Part shown: positions 1-7,471 of the stretch, piece by piece
Numbering within the stretch: position 1 is the stretch's first letter
Layout of the letters: every line of letters starts with the position of its first letter
Assembly: GCA_013811805.1 (NCBI GenBank)
Contig: JACCUM010000030.1
Location: 1-16,640, forward strand
Length of the DNA: 16,640 nt
Reading direction: 5' to 3'
Origin: Geodermatophilaceae bacterium
GTDB lineage: Bacteria; Actinomycetota; Actinomycetes; Mycobacteriales; Geodermatophilaceae
Made by a program: the position numbers and the translations under genes
Notes under the pieces: model-generated
Databases searched by the model: none
What the model was told of the DNA's origin: nothing
The model's input: only the letters and a program-made list of their open reading frames with translations

Positions 1-1
1 G

Positions 2-541
2 GACGAGGAACTTCAGCCGACCCTCGAGCCGGGTACTCCATCGGTCCGGGCGCGGCTGGATCTTGTCCGCGCCCTGACCGAAGCGGGTTTGCCGTGCGGC
101 GTCTTCGTGGCACCGGTCCTGCCCTACGTCACCGACACAGATGAGCACCTCGATCGTTTGCTCGGGCAGATCGCCGCGGCAGGTGCTACCGGATGCACAG
201 TCGTGCCGCTGCATCTGCGGCCCGGTGCCCGCGAGTGGTTCTTCAAGTGGTTGCGCCGAGAACGGCCGGCTCTGGTCCCGGGCTACCAGCAGATATTCGG
301 CCGTGGCTCCTACGTCGGTGCCGATTACCGGCTCGGTCTTGCCCGACGCGTGGGTCCGTTGCTGGACCGACATGGGCTGCGCCGACGCCGTGGCGCCGGA
401 CAGCGCACTACCTCGGCGCGTGGCATTTCCGGTGACGATGAGGCCGATTTCCCGGAGGGCGCGCTGCCCCAGGTCCGGCGCCGGTCGCCAACGAGGGCCG
501 GCCGACAACACGACGCCACGCAGCAACTCACTCTGGCTTGA
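2..541 (+). CDS. Radical SAM protein, Rv2578c-like (3' part only)
   Basis: This is the C-terminal part of a radical SAM protein; the frame is open from base 2, and the 5' end with the CxxxCxxC iron-sulfur motif lies outside the window. The visible part matches, from memory, the conserved second half of the mycobacterial Rv2578c / spore-photoproduct-lyase-like family. It has an LDEELQP-type entry, the block LTEAGLPCGVFVAPVLPYVTD, and then HLRPGAREWFFKWL followed by a YQQIFGRGSYVGADY segment. The last ~50 residues are Arg/Ala-rich and low complexity, ending QQLTLA. The substrate of this family is not known to me. The stop is 27 bases before the next gene on the same strand, so the two may be co-transcribed. 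The family call is fairly sure; the function is open. Confidence 0.75.
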   Translation, partial: DEELQPTLEPGTPSVRARLDLVRALTEAGLPCGVFVAPVLPYVTDTDEHLDRLLGQIAAAGATGCTVVPLHLRPGAREWFFKWLRRERPALVPGYQQIFGRGSYVGADYRLGLARRVGPLLDRHGLRRRRGAGQRTTSARGISGDDEADFPEGALPQVRRRSPTRAGRQHDATQQLTLA

Positions 542-568
542 GCTGCGGGCCTGCGTAGCCTGTGCAGC

Positions 569-1249
569 ATGTCCGACTTACCTCGGCCAGGCACGCGGCC
601 GGTTTCTCCCGGGAGTGCTGCCTCTCCGTTCACGCATCTGGTGACCAGTGTTTCGGAGCTCCGTAGCGACGGTTACCCGGAACCGCCGCCACGCGCCTGG
701 GCGAAGGAGATCGACGCGCTGGACGAGCATTGTGCGGATTTCCTTCGCCGCTCGCCGCTGTCGATGTTGGCCACCAGTGACGCGGATGGGCGTACGACGG
801 TCACCCCGCGCGGGGGACCTCCGGGCTTCGTGCGGGTCCTGGACGCCAAGCGCATCGCCTGGGCGGACCTGACGGGAAATCGTCGCATCGACGGATTGCG
901 GCAGATTTTGGACAACCCGCAGGTCGGATTGCTCTTCCTGATCCCCGGGATGCGAGAGACGCTGCGCATCGACGGTACGGCGTATCTGACCCGAGATCCC
1001 GTGGTGCTCCGAGCCGTCGACGTTCCCGGCCGAACAGCCAGTCTCGCGGTCGGTGTCGCGGTTCGCACCGCGTTCGTCCATTGCGGCAAGGCCATGATCC
1101 GCTCGAGGGTGTGGCAGCCGGCGAGCTGGCCGGCACCCGAGGAGTTGCCCTCGGCAGCGGCGATGCTGCTGGCCGCCCGCAGTGAACGGATCCCCGTCGA
1201 GCAGGCGGCCGCGAGTCTCGAGCAGGGCTACGTCACCCATTTGTGGTGA
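569..1249 (+). CDS. FMN-dependent PPOX-type flavoprotein (MSMEG_1061-like)
   Basis: A 226-residue protein of the pyridoxamine-5'-phosphate-oxidase-like split-barrel superfamily. Seen in sequence: LSMLATSDADGRTTVTPRGG near residues 64-83, which is the typical first barrel strands with the FMN-phosphate region, then LTGNRRIDGLRQILDNPQVGLLFLIPG (about 120-146), then LRIDGTAYLT. This order is what I know from the MSMEG_1061-type PPOX proteins of actinobacteria, thought to be soluble FMN or F420 oxidoreductases of unknown substrate. It is too long and divergent for a PdxH pyridoxamine phosphate oxidase. No strong SD precedes the ATG at 569. The stop at 1247-1249 directly abuts a GTG in the next frame, but the better start of the following gene is 60 bases on. 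Confidence 0.8.
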   Translation: MSDLPRPGTRPVSPGSAASPFTHLVTSVSELRSDGYPEPPPRAWAKEIDALDEHCADFLRRSPLSMLATSDADGRTTVTPRGGPPGFVRVLDAKRIAWADLTGNRRIDGLRQILDNPQVGLLFLIPGMRETLRIDGTAYLTRDPVVLRAVDVPGRTASLAVGVAVRTAFVHCGKAMIRSRVWQPASWPAPEELPSAAAMLLAARSERIPVEQAAASLEQGYVTHLW

Positions 1250-1312
1250 GTGCCGCTTCCCGGTCGAGACCCGCGACACATCGGCCGAACATCGCGCGGA
1301 GACAATGCACGG

Positions 1313-2440
1313 ATGCGCACCATGGGGGTCGAGGAGGAGCTGCTGCTCGTCGACGCCGGCACCGGGGACATCCGGTCCTCCGCTGACACGGTGCTGCGCT
1401 CGGACGTCAACGATGACCTGACCGGCGAGTTACAGCAGGAGCAGGTCGAAACCGGGAGCCGGACGACCACCGACCTCCATGACCTGTACGCCGACATCTG
1501 CAAGCTGCGCCGGGAGGCAACACAGGCCGCCGCCCGGACCGGCACAGCGATCGCCGCACTGGGTACCAGCCCGCTTCCGGTCTCGCCGCTGACCACCCCA
1601 CACGCGCGCTATCTGAAGATGGTCGAGCGGTTTGGGTTGACGGCCTCCGAGCAGCTCGCCTGCGGTTGCCACGTCCACGTCTCGGTCGCGGACGACGACG
1701 AGGCGGTTGCGGTCCTCGACCGGATCCGCGGCTGGCTGCCGATTCTGTTGGCGCTGAGCGCGAACTCGCCCTATTGGCAGGGGGAGGACAGCGGATATGC
1801 CAGTTTCCGCTCCCAGGCCTGGCTGCGCTGGCCGTCTGCCGGACCGACCCCGCTGTTCGGTACGCCGGAGAACTACCACTCTCTCGTCGAGCAGCTGATC
1901 GGGTCAGGAACGGTGCTCGACGACGGAATGATCTATTTCGACGCCCGGTTGTCGGCCAACTATCCGACGGTCGAAGTACGGACAGCCGATGTCTGCCGGC
2001 GGCCGCAGGACGCGGTCCTCATGGCAGCTCTGTCCCGCGGCCTCGTCGAGACGGCCAGCCGGGAATGGACGGCGGGGCAGCCGCCGCACGAAGTGCCCAC
2101 CCAGCTCCTGCAGGTCATGAGCTGGCGGGCGGCACGATCGGGCATCACCGGCGAACTCGTGCACCCGCGAACCGGGCGCCCGCAAGGGGCAGCCAGGGTC
2201 ATCGATGCCCTCATGGACTACCTGAGGCCGGTGCTGTCCGACCTCGGCGAGCACGACCTGGTCGGCGAGCTACTGGCCGACCTGCTCTCCCGCGGGAACG
2301 GTGCCATGGCCCAGCGCGCCAGCTTCGCCCGTACGCACGACCTGCGGGCCGTCGTACTCGAGGCAGTGGCCGACGGTTCGGTAACTGACCGGGCTCCCGG
2401 TAGCGTGCTCGAAGCGTGCCAGAGTCCACGCGAGGCTTGA
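1313..2440 (+). CDS. ybdK: Carboxylate-amine ligase, glutamate-cysteine ligase type 2 (YbdK family)
   Basis: A 375-residue ATP-dependent ligase of the GCS2/YbdK family, which joins glutamate-like carboxylates to amines; E. coli YbdK has weak glutamate-cysteine ligase activity, and the physiological substrate in actinobacteria is unsettled. Diagnostic segments are the N-terminal MGVEEELLLVD (metal/ATP-binding glutamates), the QVETGS segment, CGCHVHVSV, SANSPYWQGEDSGYASFRSQ and SANYPTVEVRTADVC. The length agrees with the family (about 370). I chose ATG 1313 because a CGGAGA lies about 10 bases upstream and the family begins close to MGVEEEL. The open frame extends to a GTG at 1250, but those 21 residues look unlike the family. 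It follows the PPOX gene by 63 bases on the same strand. Confidence 0.85.
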   Translation: MRTMGVEEELLLVDAGTGDIRSSADTVLRSDVNDDLTGELQQEQVETGSRTTTDLHDLYADICKLRREATQAAARTGTAIAALGTSPLPVSPLTTPHARYLKMVERFGLTASEQLACGCHVHVSVADDDEAVAVLDRIRGWLPILLALSANSPYWQGEDSGYASFRSQAWLRWPSAGPTPLFGTPENYHSLVEQLIGSGTVLDDGMIYFDARLSANYPTVEVRTADVCRRPQDAVLMAALSRGLVETASREWTAGQPPHEVPTQLLQVMSWRAARSGITGELVHPRTGRPQGAARVIDALMDYLRPVLSDLGEHDLVGELLADLLSRGNGAMAQRASFARTHDLRAVVLEAVADGSVTDRAPGSVLEACQSPREA

Positions 2441-2465
2441 TGCGCGAATCACGGGGAGAGATCCA

Positions 2466-3308
2466 GTGGCCAACGGGATCGTCCGACCACCGGAGGTGAC
2501 TGTGCGCGACTTGCCGTACCGGATCGTCAATCGGTTCATGCTCGGCGTTTTCTGGCTGTTGGGTCTGCGCTTCGACATCCGTGGCGTCGAGAACGTTCCC
2601 CACACCGGCGGAGCGGTCATCGCGTCCAACCACGTCAGCTACCTCGACTTCATCTTCGTGGGTCTGGCGGCCTACGAACGGGATCGGCTGGTCCGGTTCA
2701 TGGCCAAGAAGTCGGTGTTCACCAGCCGGGTCAGCGGTCCATGGATGCGGGGCATGAAGCACATCCCGGTGGACCGGGAGGCGGGAGCGGCCGCCTTCGC
2801 CGAGGCCATCACGGCGCTGCAGGACGGTGAGTTGATCGGGATCTTTCCGGAGGCCACGATCAGCAGGTCCTGGGAGCTGAAGAAGTTCAAGACCGGCGTG
2901 TCCCGCTTGGCGCTGCAGGCGGGCGTCCCGATCGTGCCGATGGTTGTCTGGGGAGGACAGCGGATCTTCACCGTCGACAAGCGTTACAGCCTCAGGCGCG
3001 GAAAGGCGATCAGCATCCTGGTGGGGGAGCCGCTCGTGCCGGCCGAAGGTGCCAAAGCCGGTCGGGTCATGCTCGATCTGCACGCGCGCATGACCGATCT
3101 GCTCGACCAGGTCCAGGGTGACTATCCGCAGCAGCCGTCCGCCCCAGAGGACACGTGGTGGCTACCGCGGCACCTCGGCGGCAGCGCGCCCACCCAGGAG
3201 TTGGCCGTGCAACTGGAGAACGCCGTGCTGGCTGCCCGCCGAGCCAGGGCCGCGCGCAAGACGGCCGGAAAGGCCGCCGGTCGACCGAGTCGCTGGTCGG
3301 CTAGCTGA
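2466..3308 (+). CDS. 1-acyl-sn-glycerol-3-phosphate acyltransferase-like protein (PlsC family)
   Basis: A 280-residue membrane-associated acyltransferase that would transfer acyl groups to lysophosphatidate or a related glycerolipid. The catalytic block NHVSYLD (N55-H56...D61, the NHx4D motif) and the substrate block FPEATIS (127-133) are both intact, with HIPVDRE (99-105) and VPIVPMVVWG between and after them. A hydrophobic stretch at about residues 23-35 precedes the catalytic block. The start is GTG 2466 with a GGGGAGAG SD at about 2452-2459. The last ~45 residues are Arg/Ala-rich and probably disordered. The gene ends convergently inside the 3' end of kamA (8-bp overlap). Actinobacteria carry several PlsC paralogues, so whether this is the main LPA acyltransferase is unknown. 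Confidence 0.88.
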   Translation: MANGIVRPPEVTVRDLPYRIVNRFMLGVFWLLGLRFDIRGVENVPHTGGAVIASNHVSYLDFIFVGLAAYERDRLVRFMAKKSVFTSRVSGPWMRGMKHIPVDREAGAAAFAEAITALQDGELIGIFPEATISRSWELKKFKTGVSRLALQAGVPIVPMVVWGGQRIFTVDKRYSLRRGKAISILVGEPLVPAEGAKAGRVMLDLHARMTDLLDQVQGDYPQQPSAPEDTWWLPRHLGGSAPTQELAVQLENAVLAARRARAARKTAGKAAGRPSRWSAS

Positions 3309-4746
3309 TCAGCGCTTTGGCCGTGGCCGCCGAAGCAGCCGCTCGCTGATGTCCGTCCTGCATAACCCGCGCGTGGTCGACCGCTGCGTGGGTACGCCAC
3401 CACTGCTGCCCAGCGACCGGAAGTGACTGGATCGGGTCGTAGTACTCATACCGCCGGTCGAGCGAATCAGAGTCTGGGTCACTCGGCTGTCGAGCCTCGA
3501 GCCCGGCTCGATAGTTCTTCGTCCAGTAGCTGATCCCTCGTTCGCGGTCGTACTCGGCCAACTGGTGCACCCAGCGCTTGCCGACGTAGGGGACATCGCA
3601 GACGATCCGCGGCGTGGCGAAGCCCGGCAGGTATCCCATGATCGAGTGCTGCAGGTCCTGGGCCTGGGCCACCGAGATCCGCCAGTGCTCGGCGTTCGGG
3701 ATCATGTCGCACATGTAGAAGTAGTACGGCAGGATGCTGGCCTCGTCGGCTAGGGCGAAGCACAGATCGAGCAGCGCCTCCGAGGTCGTGTTGACCCCCT
3801 TGAGTAGCACACCCTGATTGCGTACGTCGCGCACCCCGATCTCCAACATGGTCTTCGCCGCCTTCGCCACCAGCGGGGTGACCTGCTGGGCGGCATTGAC
3901 GTGGGTATGGATGGCCAGGCTGACGCCGCGCTGCTGCGCAGTCGTCGCCAGCCGGGCCATCCCCTCGACGACATCGGGCTTGAGCCAGTGCTGCGGCATC
4001 CCCATCAGGGCTTTCGTGGCCAGGCGGATGTCCCGGATGGAGCCGAGTTCGAGCAGGCCGTCGAGGAAGGCTTCGAGGTTCTTGAACGGCATGTTCGCTA
4101 CATCGCCGCCGGAGACGACTACGTCTCGGACACCAGGGCTGCGGCGTAGGTAGTCCAGCATCGCGGCCTGGCGGTCGACCGGCTTGAGCTCGAACTTCAG
4201 CTTGCTGACCTGCGGGGTGGAATTGCCGACCAGATCCATTCGCGTGCAGTGCCCGCAGTACTGCGGGCAGGTGGGCAGCAGCTCCGCCAGCACCTTGGTC
4301 GGATAGCGGTGGGTCAAACCCTCCGCGGTCCACATCTCGTGCTCGTGCAGGGAGTCCCGGATGGCATAGGGGTGTGACGGCCAGTCGGTGGCCCGGTCGG
4401 AAAAGACCGGGAGCATGTACCGCCGGACCGGGTCGGCGAGCATCGCCTCGGTAGTCGGACGGGTGTGCGGGACCATCGTGTTCAGCATCTGCGGAGGCAG
4501 CAGGATCGACATCGTGGCCCGGTGCTGCTGATCGGCCTCGAGGTCGGCGTAGAACCTCTCGTCGAGCAGATCGCCGTAGACACCCCGCAGCTGACGGACG
4601 TTCTTCGCGCAATGGGCGCGCTGCCACTGCGCGTCGGCCCACTCCTGCTCGGAGACGTCGGCGAAACCGGGCAGTCGACGCCAGTCGGGTTCGACCAACT
4701 CTCGGCGCTGGTAGACGTAGGGCTGTCCCGGCTGTACGGCAGTCAC
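3301..4746 (-). CDS. kamA: Lysine 2,3-aminomutase family radical SAM protein (KamA)
   Basis: Predicted to convert L-lysine to L-beta-lysine using SAM, a [4Fe-4S] cluster and PLP. The protein is 481 residues from GTG 4746, which has a perfect AGGAGG six bases upstream; the longer frame to 4845 is rejected because it would put the start upstream of that SD. The cluster motif is C160-x3-C164-x2-C167 (PQYCGHC). By alignment with the Clostridium subterminale enzyme, the residues that hold the lysine carboxylate (Arg134: here R169), the epsilon-amine (Asp293, Asp330: here D347, D384) and the PLP aldimine (Lys337: here K390) are all kept, and the Asp-Asp spacing is the same 37. Unusual points are Gly in place of Arg in YCRHC, PYVGK in place of PGGGGK, and no cysteines after the PLP lysine, so the clostridial C-terminal zinc site is missing. 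It is divergent from the kdd-kamDE-kal operon. Confidence 0.88.
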   Translation of the reverse strand: MTAVQPGQPYVYQRRELVEPDWRRLPGFADVSEQEWADAQWQRAHCAKNVRQLRGVYGDLLDERFYADLEADQQHRATMSILLPPQMLNTMVPHTRPTTEAMLADPVRRYMLPVFSDRATDWPSHPYAIRDSLHEHEMWTAEGLTHRYPTKVLAELLPTCPQYCGHCTRMDLVGNSTPQVSKLKFELKPVDRQAAMLDYLRRSPGVRDVVVSGGDVANMPFKNLEAFLDGLLELGSIRDIRLATKALMGMPQHWLKPDVVEGMARLATTAQQRGVSLAIHTHVNAAQQVTPLVAKAAKTMLEIGVRDVRNQGVLLKGVNTTSEALLDLCFALADEASILPYYFYMCDMIPNAEHWRISVAQAQDLQHSIMGYLPGFATPRIVCDVPYVGKRWVHQLAEYDRERGISYWTKNYRAGLEARQPSDPDSDSLDRRYEYYDPIQSLPVAGQQWWRTHAAVDHARVMQDGHQRAAASAATAKALIS

Positions 4747-4874
4747 GGCAGGCCTCCTGGCAGGGTCTCGAATCAAGGATGGATACCGGTACTGTACGGG
4801 ATATCGTCCGGCTCTATAGCGGTCGTGCCGTGGTTTCTTCGGCATAACGACGAATTTTCCGAAGGAGGTACGGC
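4747..4874. promoter_or_regulatory. Divergent kamA / kdd control region with imperfect palindrome
   Basis: This 128-bp spacer must carry both promoters of the locus. Each flanking gene has an AGGAGG SD six bases from its start (4753-4758 on the - strand, 4863-4868 on the + strand). The clearest element is an imperfect palindrome at 4782-4805: left arm GATACCGGTAC, one central base, right arm GTACGGGATATC. The arms match when one base is inserted in the left one. It suits an operator for a dimeric regulator, but no regulator gene is present in the window. A CTATAG palindrome at 4814-4819 could serve as a weak -10 in either direction (TATAGC on +, TATAGA on -). No good -35 accompanies it, so promoter positions are uncertain. 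Confidence 0.5.
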
Positions 4875-5900
4875 ATGGGTCCGATAGCGACCAGCTTGGG
4901 TGTAGGCCGTGTTCTCGAGCCCGACGGCGTCCTTCCGCAGGCGGCGTGGCGGCTCGACCCGGACGCGGCGCTCCGGGACGACGAGACTGCGATCCGAGTG
5001 CGGCGACTCAACCTCGATGCCGCCTCCTATCGACAGCTGGTCGAGGAGCACTCCGGGAACGGACCGGCCATCCGCGACGCCGTCCTGCGGATCGTCAGCA
5101 GTCGCGGCAAGATGCACAACCCGGTCACCGGCTCCGGCGGAATGTTGATCGGGACGGTCGAAGAGGTCGGACCCGACTCCGTACTCGAGTTGCTGCCAGG
5201 TCAGTCGGTGGCGACCTTGGTGTCGCTCACCCTCACCCCGTTGCGGATCGACGACGGCCTGCGTTCCTGGGACGGGTCGGGGGAACAGGTGCCCTGCGAC
5301 GGTCGGGCGATCCTGTTCGGTCGATCCATCGCGGCGGTCCTGCCTGCTGACATACCCGAGCACACCGCGCTGTCGGTCCTCGATGTCTGCGGCGCGCCCG
5401 CCCTGGTGGACCGCGTCGTTCGGGCGAACGACGCTGCGTCGGTGTGTGTCTTGGGTGCGGCTGGCAAGTCCGGCTCCCTGTCGCTGGCCGCCGCTCGTCG
5501 CGCCGGCGCCACCCGACTCGTCGGTCTGGTGCCCACCGCCTCCGAAGCGGCTCAGGTGCGCGACGCCGGGCTGGCCGACGAGATCGTGATCGCTGATGCG
5601 CGGGATCCGCTCGCGGTCAGCGCCGCCGTAGGGGAGCCTGTTCAGGTGAGCGTGGTCTGCGTCGACGTTCCCGGCTGCGAACACGGTGCGATCCTGGCCA
5701 CTGGAAACGGCGGCAACGTGATCTTCTTCTCGATGGCAACCTCGTTCGCCGCCGCGGCCCTCGGCGCCGAGGGCATGGCCGCCGACGTCACGATGCTGGT
5801 CGGCAACGGTTACACCCCGGGACATGCGCAACTGGCGTTGGACCTCTACCGGTCCACTCCAGGCGTGGCCCGGCTGTTCGCCCAGCGCGGCCACGCGTGA
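4875..5900 (+). CDS. kdd: L-erythro-3,5-diaminohexanoate dehydrogenase (Kdd)
   Basis: Predicted to oxidatively deaminate 3,5-diaminohexanoate to 5-amino-3-oxohexanoate with NAD(P)+, the third step of lysine fermentation. The 341-residue protein carries the segment NPVTGSGGM (82-90), which I recall as characteristic of Kdd from Fusobacterium and relatives. It also has a glycine-rich dinucleotide loop GAAGKSG (194-200) preceded by a hydrophobic strand (VCVLGAAGK), and the C-terminal FFSMATSF and GNGYTPGHA segments. ATG 4875 follows an AGGAGG SD by six bases. It is the first gene of the + strand operon, and its TGA overlaps the GTG of the amidohydrolase (GTGA). Identity is supported both by motif and by the neighbouring kamA, kamD, kamE and kal. 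Confidence 0.9.
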   Translation: MGPIATSLGVGRVLEPDGVLPQAAWRLDPDAALRDDETAIRVRRLNLDAASYRQLVEEHSGNGPAIRDAVLRIVSSRGKMHNPVTGSGGMLIGTVEEVGPDSVLELLPGQSVATLVSLTLTPLRIDDGLRSWDGSGEQVPCDGRAILFGRSIAAVLPADIPEHTALSVLDVCGAPALVDRVVRANDAASVCVLGAAGKSGSLSLAAARRAGATRLVGLVPTASEAAQVRDAGLADEIVIADARDPLAVSAAVGEPVQVSVVCVDVPGCEHGAILATGNGGNVIFFSMATSFAAAALGAEGMAADVTMLVGNGYTPGHAQLALDLYRSTPGVARLFAQRGHA

Positions 5901-7471
5901 GAACACCGACCATTGCGCGGAGCGCACGAGCCCCGAAGACACTGCTGGCCGGTGTCCGGCTCGGCGCGCGCAGCGGCCAGGGCCTGCTCTTCGAGGACTC
6001 CCGCATCGCCTGGACCGGCCCGATGAAAGACGCACCTCCGGCCGACCGGGCCCTCGACCTCTCCGGCTGCCTGTTGTTGCCGGCTTTTGTCGATGCTCAC
6101 GTGCACGCCACGGCGACGGGTCTGTCGTTGGCCGGGCTGGATCTGCACGGAACGGCGTCGTTGCCGGCCGCACTCGACCGGATCGCCGGCCATGCCGACG
6201 CCCATCCCGGTCAGCTCATCTTCGGAACCGGCTGGGACGAGACGACCTGGCCCGAACGGCGCGCGCCCAGCCTCGCCGAAGTCGACGGCGCCACTCGCGG
6301 CGCCCCGGCCTACCTGGCCCGGGTCGACGTGCACTCGGCCGTTGTCTCGACTGCGCTGCTCGACCGCTGCCCGCAGGCCCGCGACCGACCTGGTTACGAC
6401 TCGAACGGCCACCTACGACTGGAGGCCCATCACGTCATTCGCCGTACGGCTCAGGCCGCGATCACAAGCGAGCAGCGACTCCGGGCCCAACGCGAAACCC
6501 GGTCGCACGCGGCCGAACTCGGCATCGCCGCAATCCATGAGATGGCCGGGCCGGACATCTCAGGTCGCCACGACCTGGAGTCGCTGCTGACGCTAGCCCG
6601 AACCGAGGCCGGTCCCCAGGTCTTCGGCTACTGGGCAGAACTGGGCGAGACCGACGTCGTGACCGAACTCGGTCTTGCCGGCGCTGCGGGAGACTTGTTC
6701 TGCGACGGCGCCTTTGGTTCGCACACCGCCGCACTGCACGAGCCCTATCTTGACGCACCGACCACCACCGGTGCCCTGTACTTCACCGACGAGCAGGTTG
6801 CCGATCACCTCAGGCGGGCCACGGGATCGGGCATCCAAGCCGGCTTCCACTGCATCGGCGATGCTGCGATCGACCAGGTGGCACGTGGATTCGAGGCAGT
6901 CGCAACCGAATTCGGCGACGATGCCGTACGAGCGTGCCGACACCGGCTGGAGCACCTGGAAATGCCCGGTCGGGCCGCGCTGTCCACCTTCGCCCGCCTT
7001 GGCGCGGTGGCCAGCGTGCAACCCGGCTTCGATGCGGCCTGGGGAGGCCTCGGACGGATGTATGAGACGCGGTTGGGCGCTCAGCGCGCCACGGGGCTCA
7101 ACCCGTTCGCGGACTTCGCCGCCGCCGGCATCGCCATGGCCTTTGGCAGCGATGCTCCGGTCACACCCATCGACCCGTGGGGTGCCATCGCCGCTGCGGT
7201 CGCGCATCGAACACCGGCGAGCCGGGTGCCTGCGCAGCGGGCAATGGCCGCTGCCACTGCCGGTGGCTGGTGGGCCGCGCGCGATCCGCGGCCCGGCGTG
7301 GGGACGGTCGAGGTCGGCACCCCCGCCCACCTCGCTGCCTGGAAGGTCGAGGGGAGCGTCGATGCCACCGTCGACGACATCGTGTCGGGCATCCTCGCAG
7401 GGGCACCTGCACCTCGGTGCGAGCTGACCGTTGCGGCCGGGCAGATCATCTTCGGGGCGGACGGGCTGTGA
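5897..7471 (+). CDS. Metal-dependent amidohydrolase, YtcJ / Amidohydro_3 family
   Basis: A 524-residue TIM-barrel hydrolase of the amidohydrolase superfamily. Visible motifs, in order: LPAFVDAHVH with the metal-binding HxH (H68, H70), FCDGAFGSHTAAL (268-280), GFHCIGDAA (H318), HRLEHLEM (H349, H353) and FGSDAPVTPIDPWGAI (D419). This order fits the YtcJ/NfdA branch (NfdA is an N-substituted formamide deformylase). No signal peptide is seen, so it should be cytoplasmic. It overlaps kdd by GTGA and its own stop overlaps the kamD start by GTGA, so it is translationally coupled on both sides. It is not one of the known enzymes of lysine fermentation. Hydrolysis of an N-acylated or cyclic (lactam) derivative of a diamino acid is an inference only. 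The family assignment is firm; the substrate is unknown. Confidence 0.88.
   Translation: MRTPTIARSARAPKTLLAGVRLGARSGQGLLFEDSRIAWTGPMKDAPPADRALDLSGCLLLPAFVDAHVHATATGLSLAGLDLHGTASLPAALDRIAGHADAHPGQLIFGTGWDETTWPERRAPSLAEVDGATRGAPAYLARVDVHSAVVSTALLDRCPQARDRPGYDSNGHLRLEAHHVIRRTAQAAITSEQRLRAQRETRSHAAELGIAAIHEMAGPDISGRHDLESLLTLARTEAGPQVFGYWAELGETDVVTELGLAGAAGDLFCDGAFGSHTAALHEPYLDAPTTTGALYFTDEQVADHLRRATGSGIQAGFHCIGDAAIDQVARGFEAVATEFGDDAVRACRHRLEHLEMPGRAALSTFARLGAVASVQPGFDAAWGGLGRMYETRLGAQRATGLNPFADFAAAGIAMAFGSDAPVTPIDPWGAIAAAVAHRTPASRVPAQRAMAAATAGGWWAARDPRPGVGTVEVGTPAHLAAWKVEGSVDATVDDIVSGILAGAPAPRCELTVAAGQIIFGADGL

Noticed and set aside
524..541. C-terminal QQLTLA of the radical SAM protein as a sliding-clamp binding motif
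   Set aside because: It only loosely resembles the QL[SD]LF consensus and lacks the final aromatic residue; not enough to claim binding.
1250..1312. GTG 1250 as start of the carboxylate-amine ligase
   Set aside because: It would abut the previous stop, but the 21 added residues do not look like the family N-terminus and an SD supports ATG 1313.
3304..3313. GCTGATCAGC palindrome at the plsC / kamA junction as a shared terminator
   Set aside because: It has no loop and no U-rich tail, and it lies within the coding ends of both genes.
4747..4845. Extended kamA start at 4845
   Set aside because: A perfect AGGAGG six bases before GTG 4746 decides the start; the 33 added residues are Arg/Tyr-rich and would cover the SD and the divergent promoter region.
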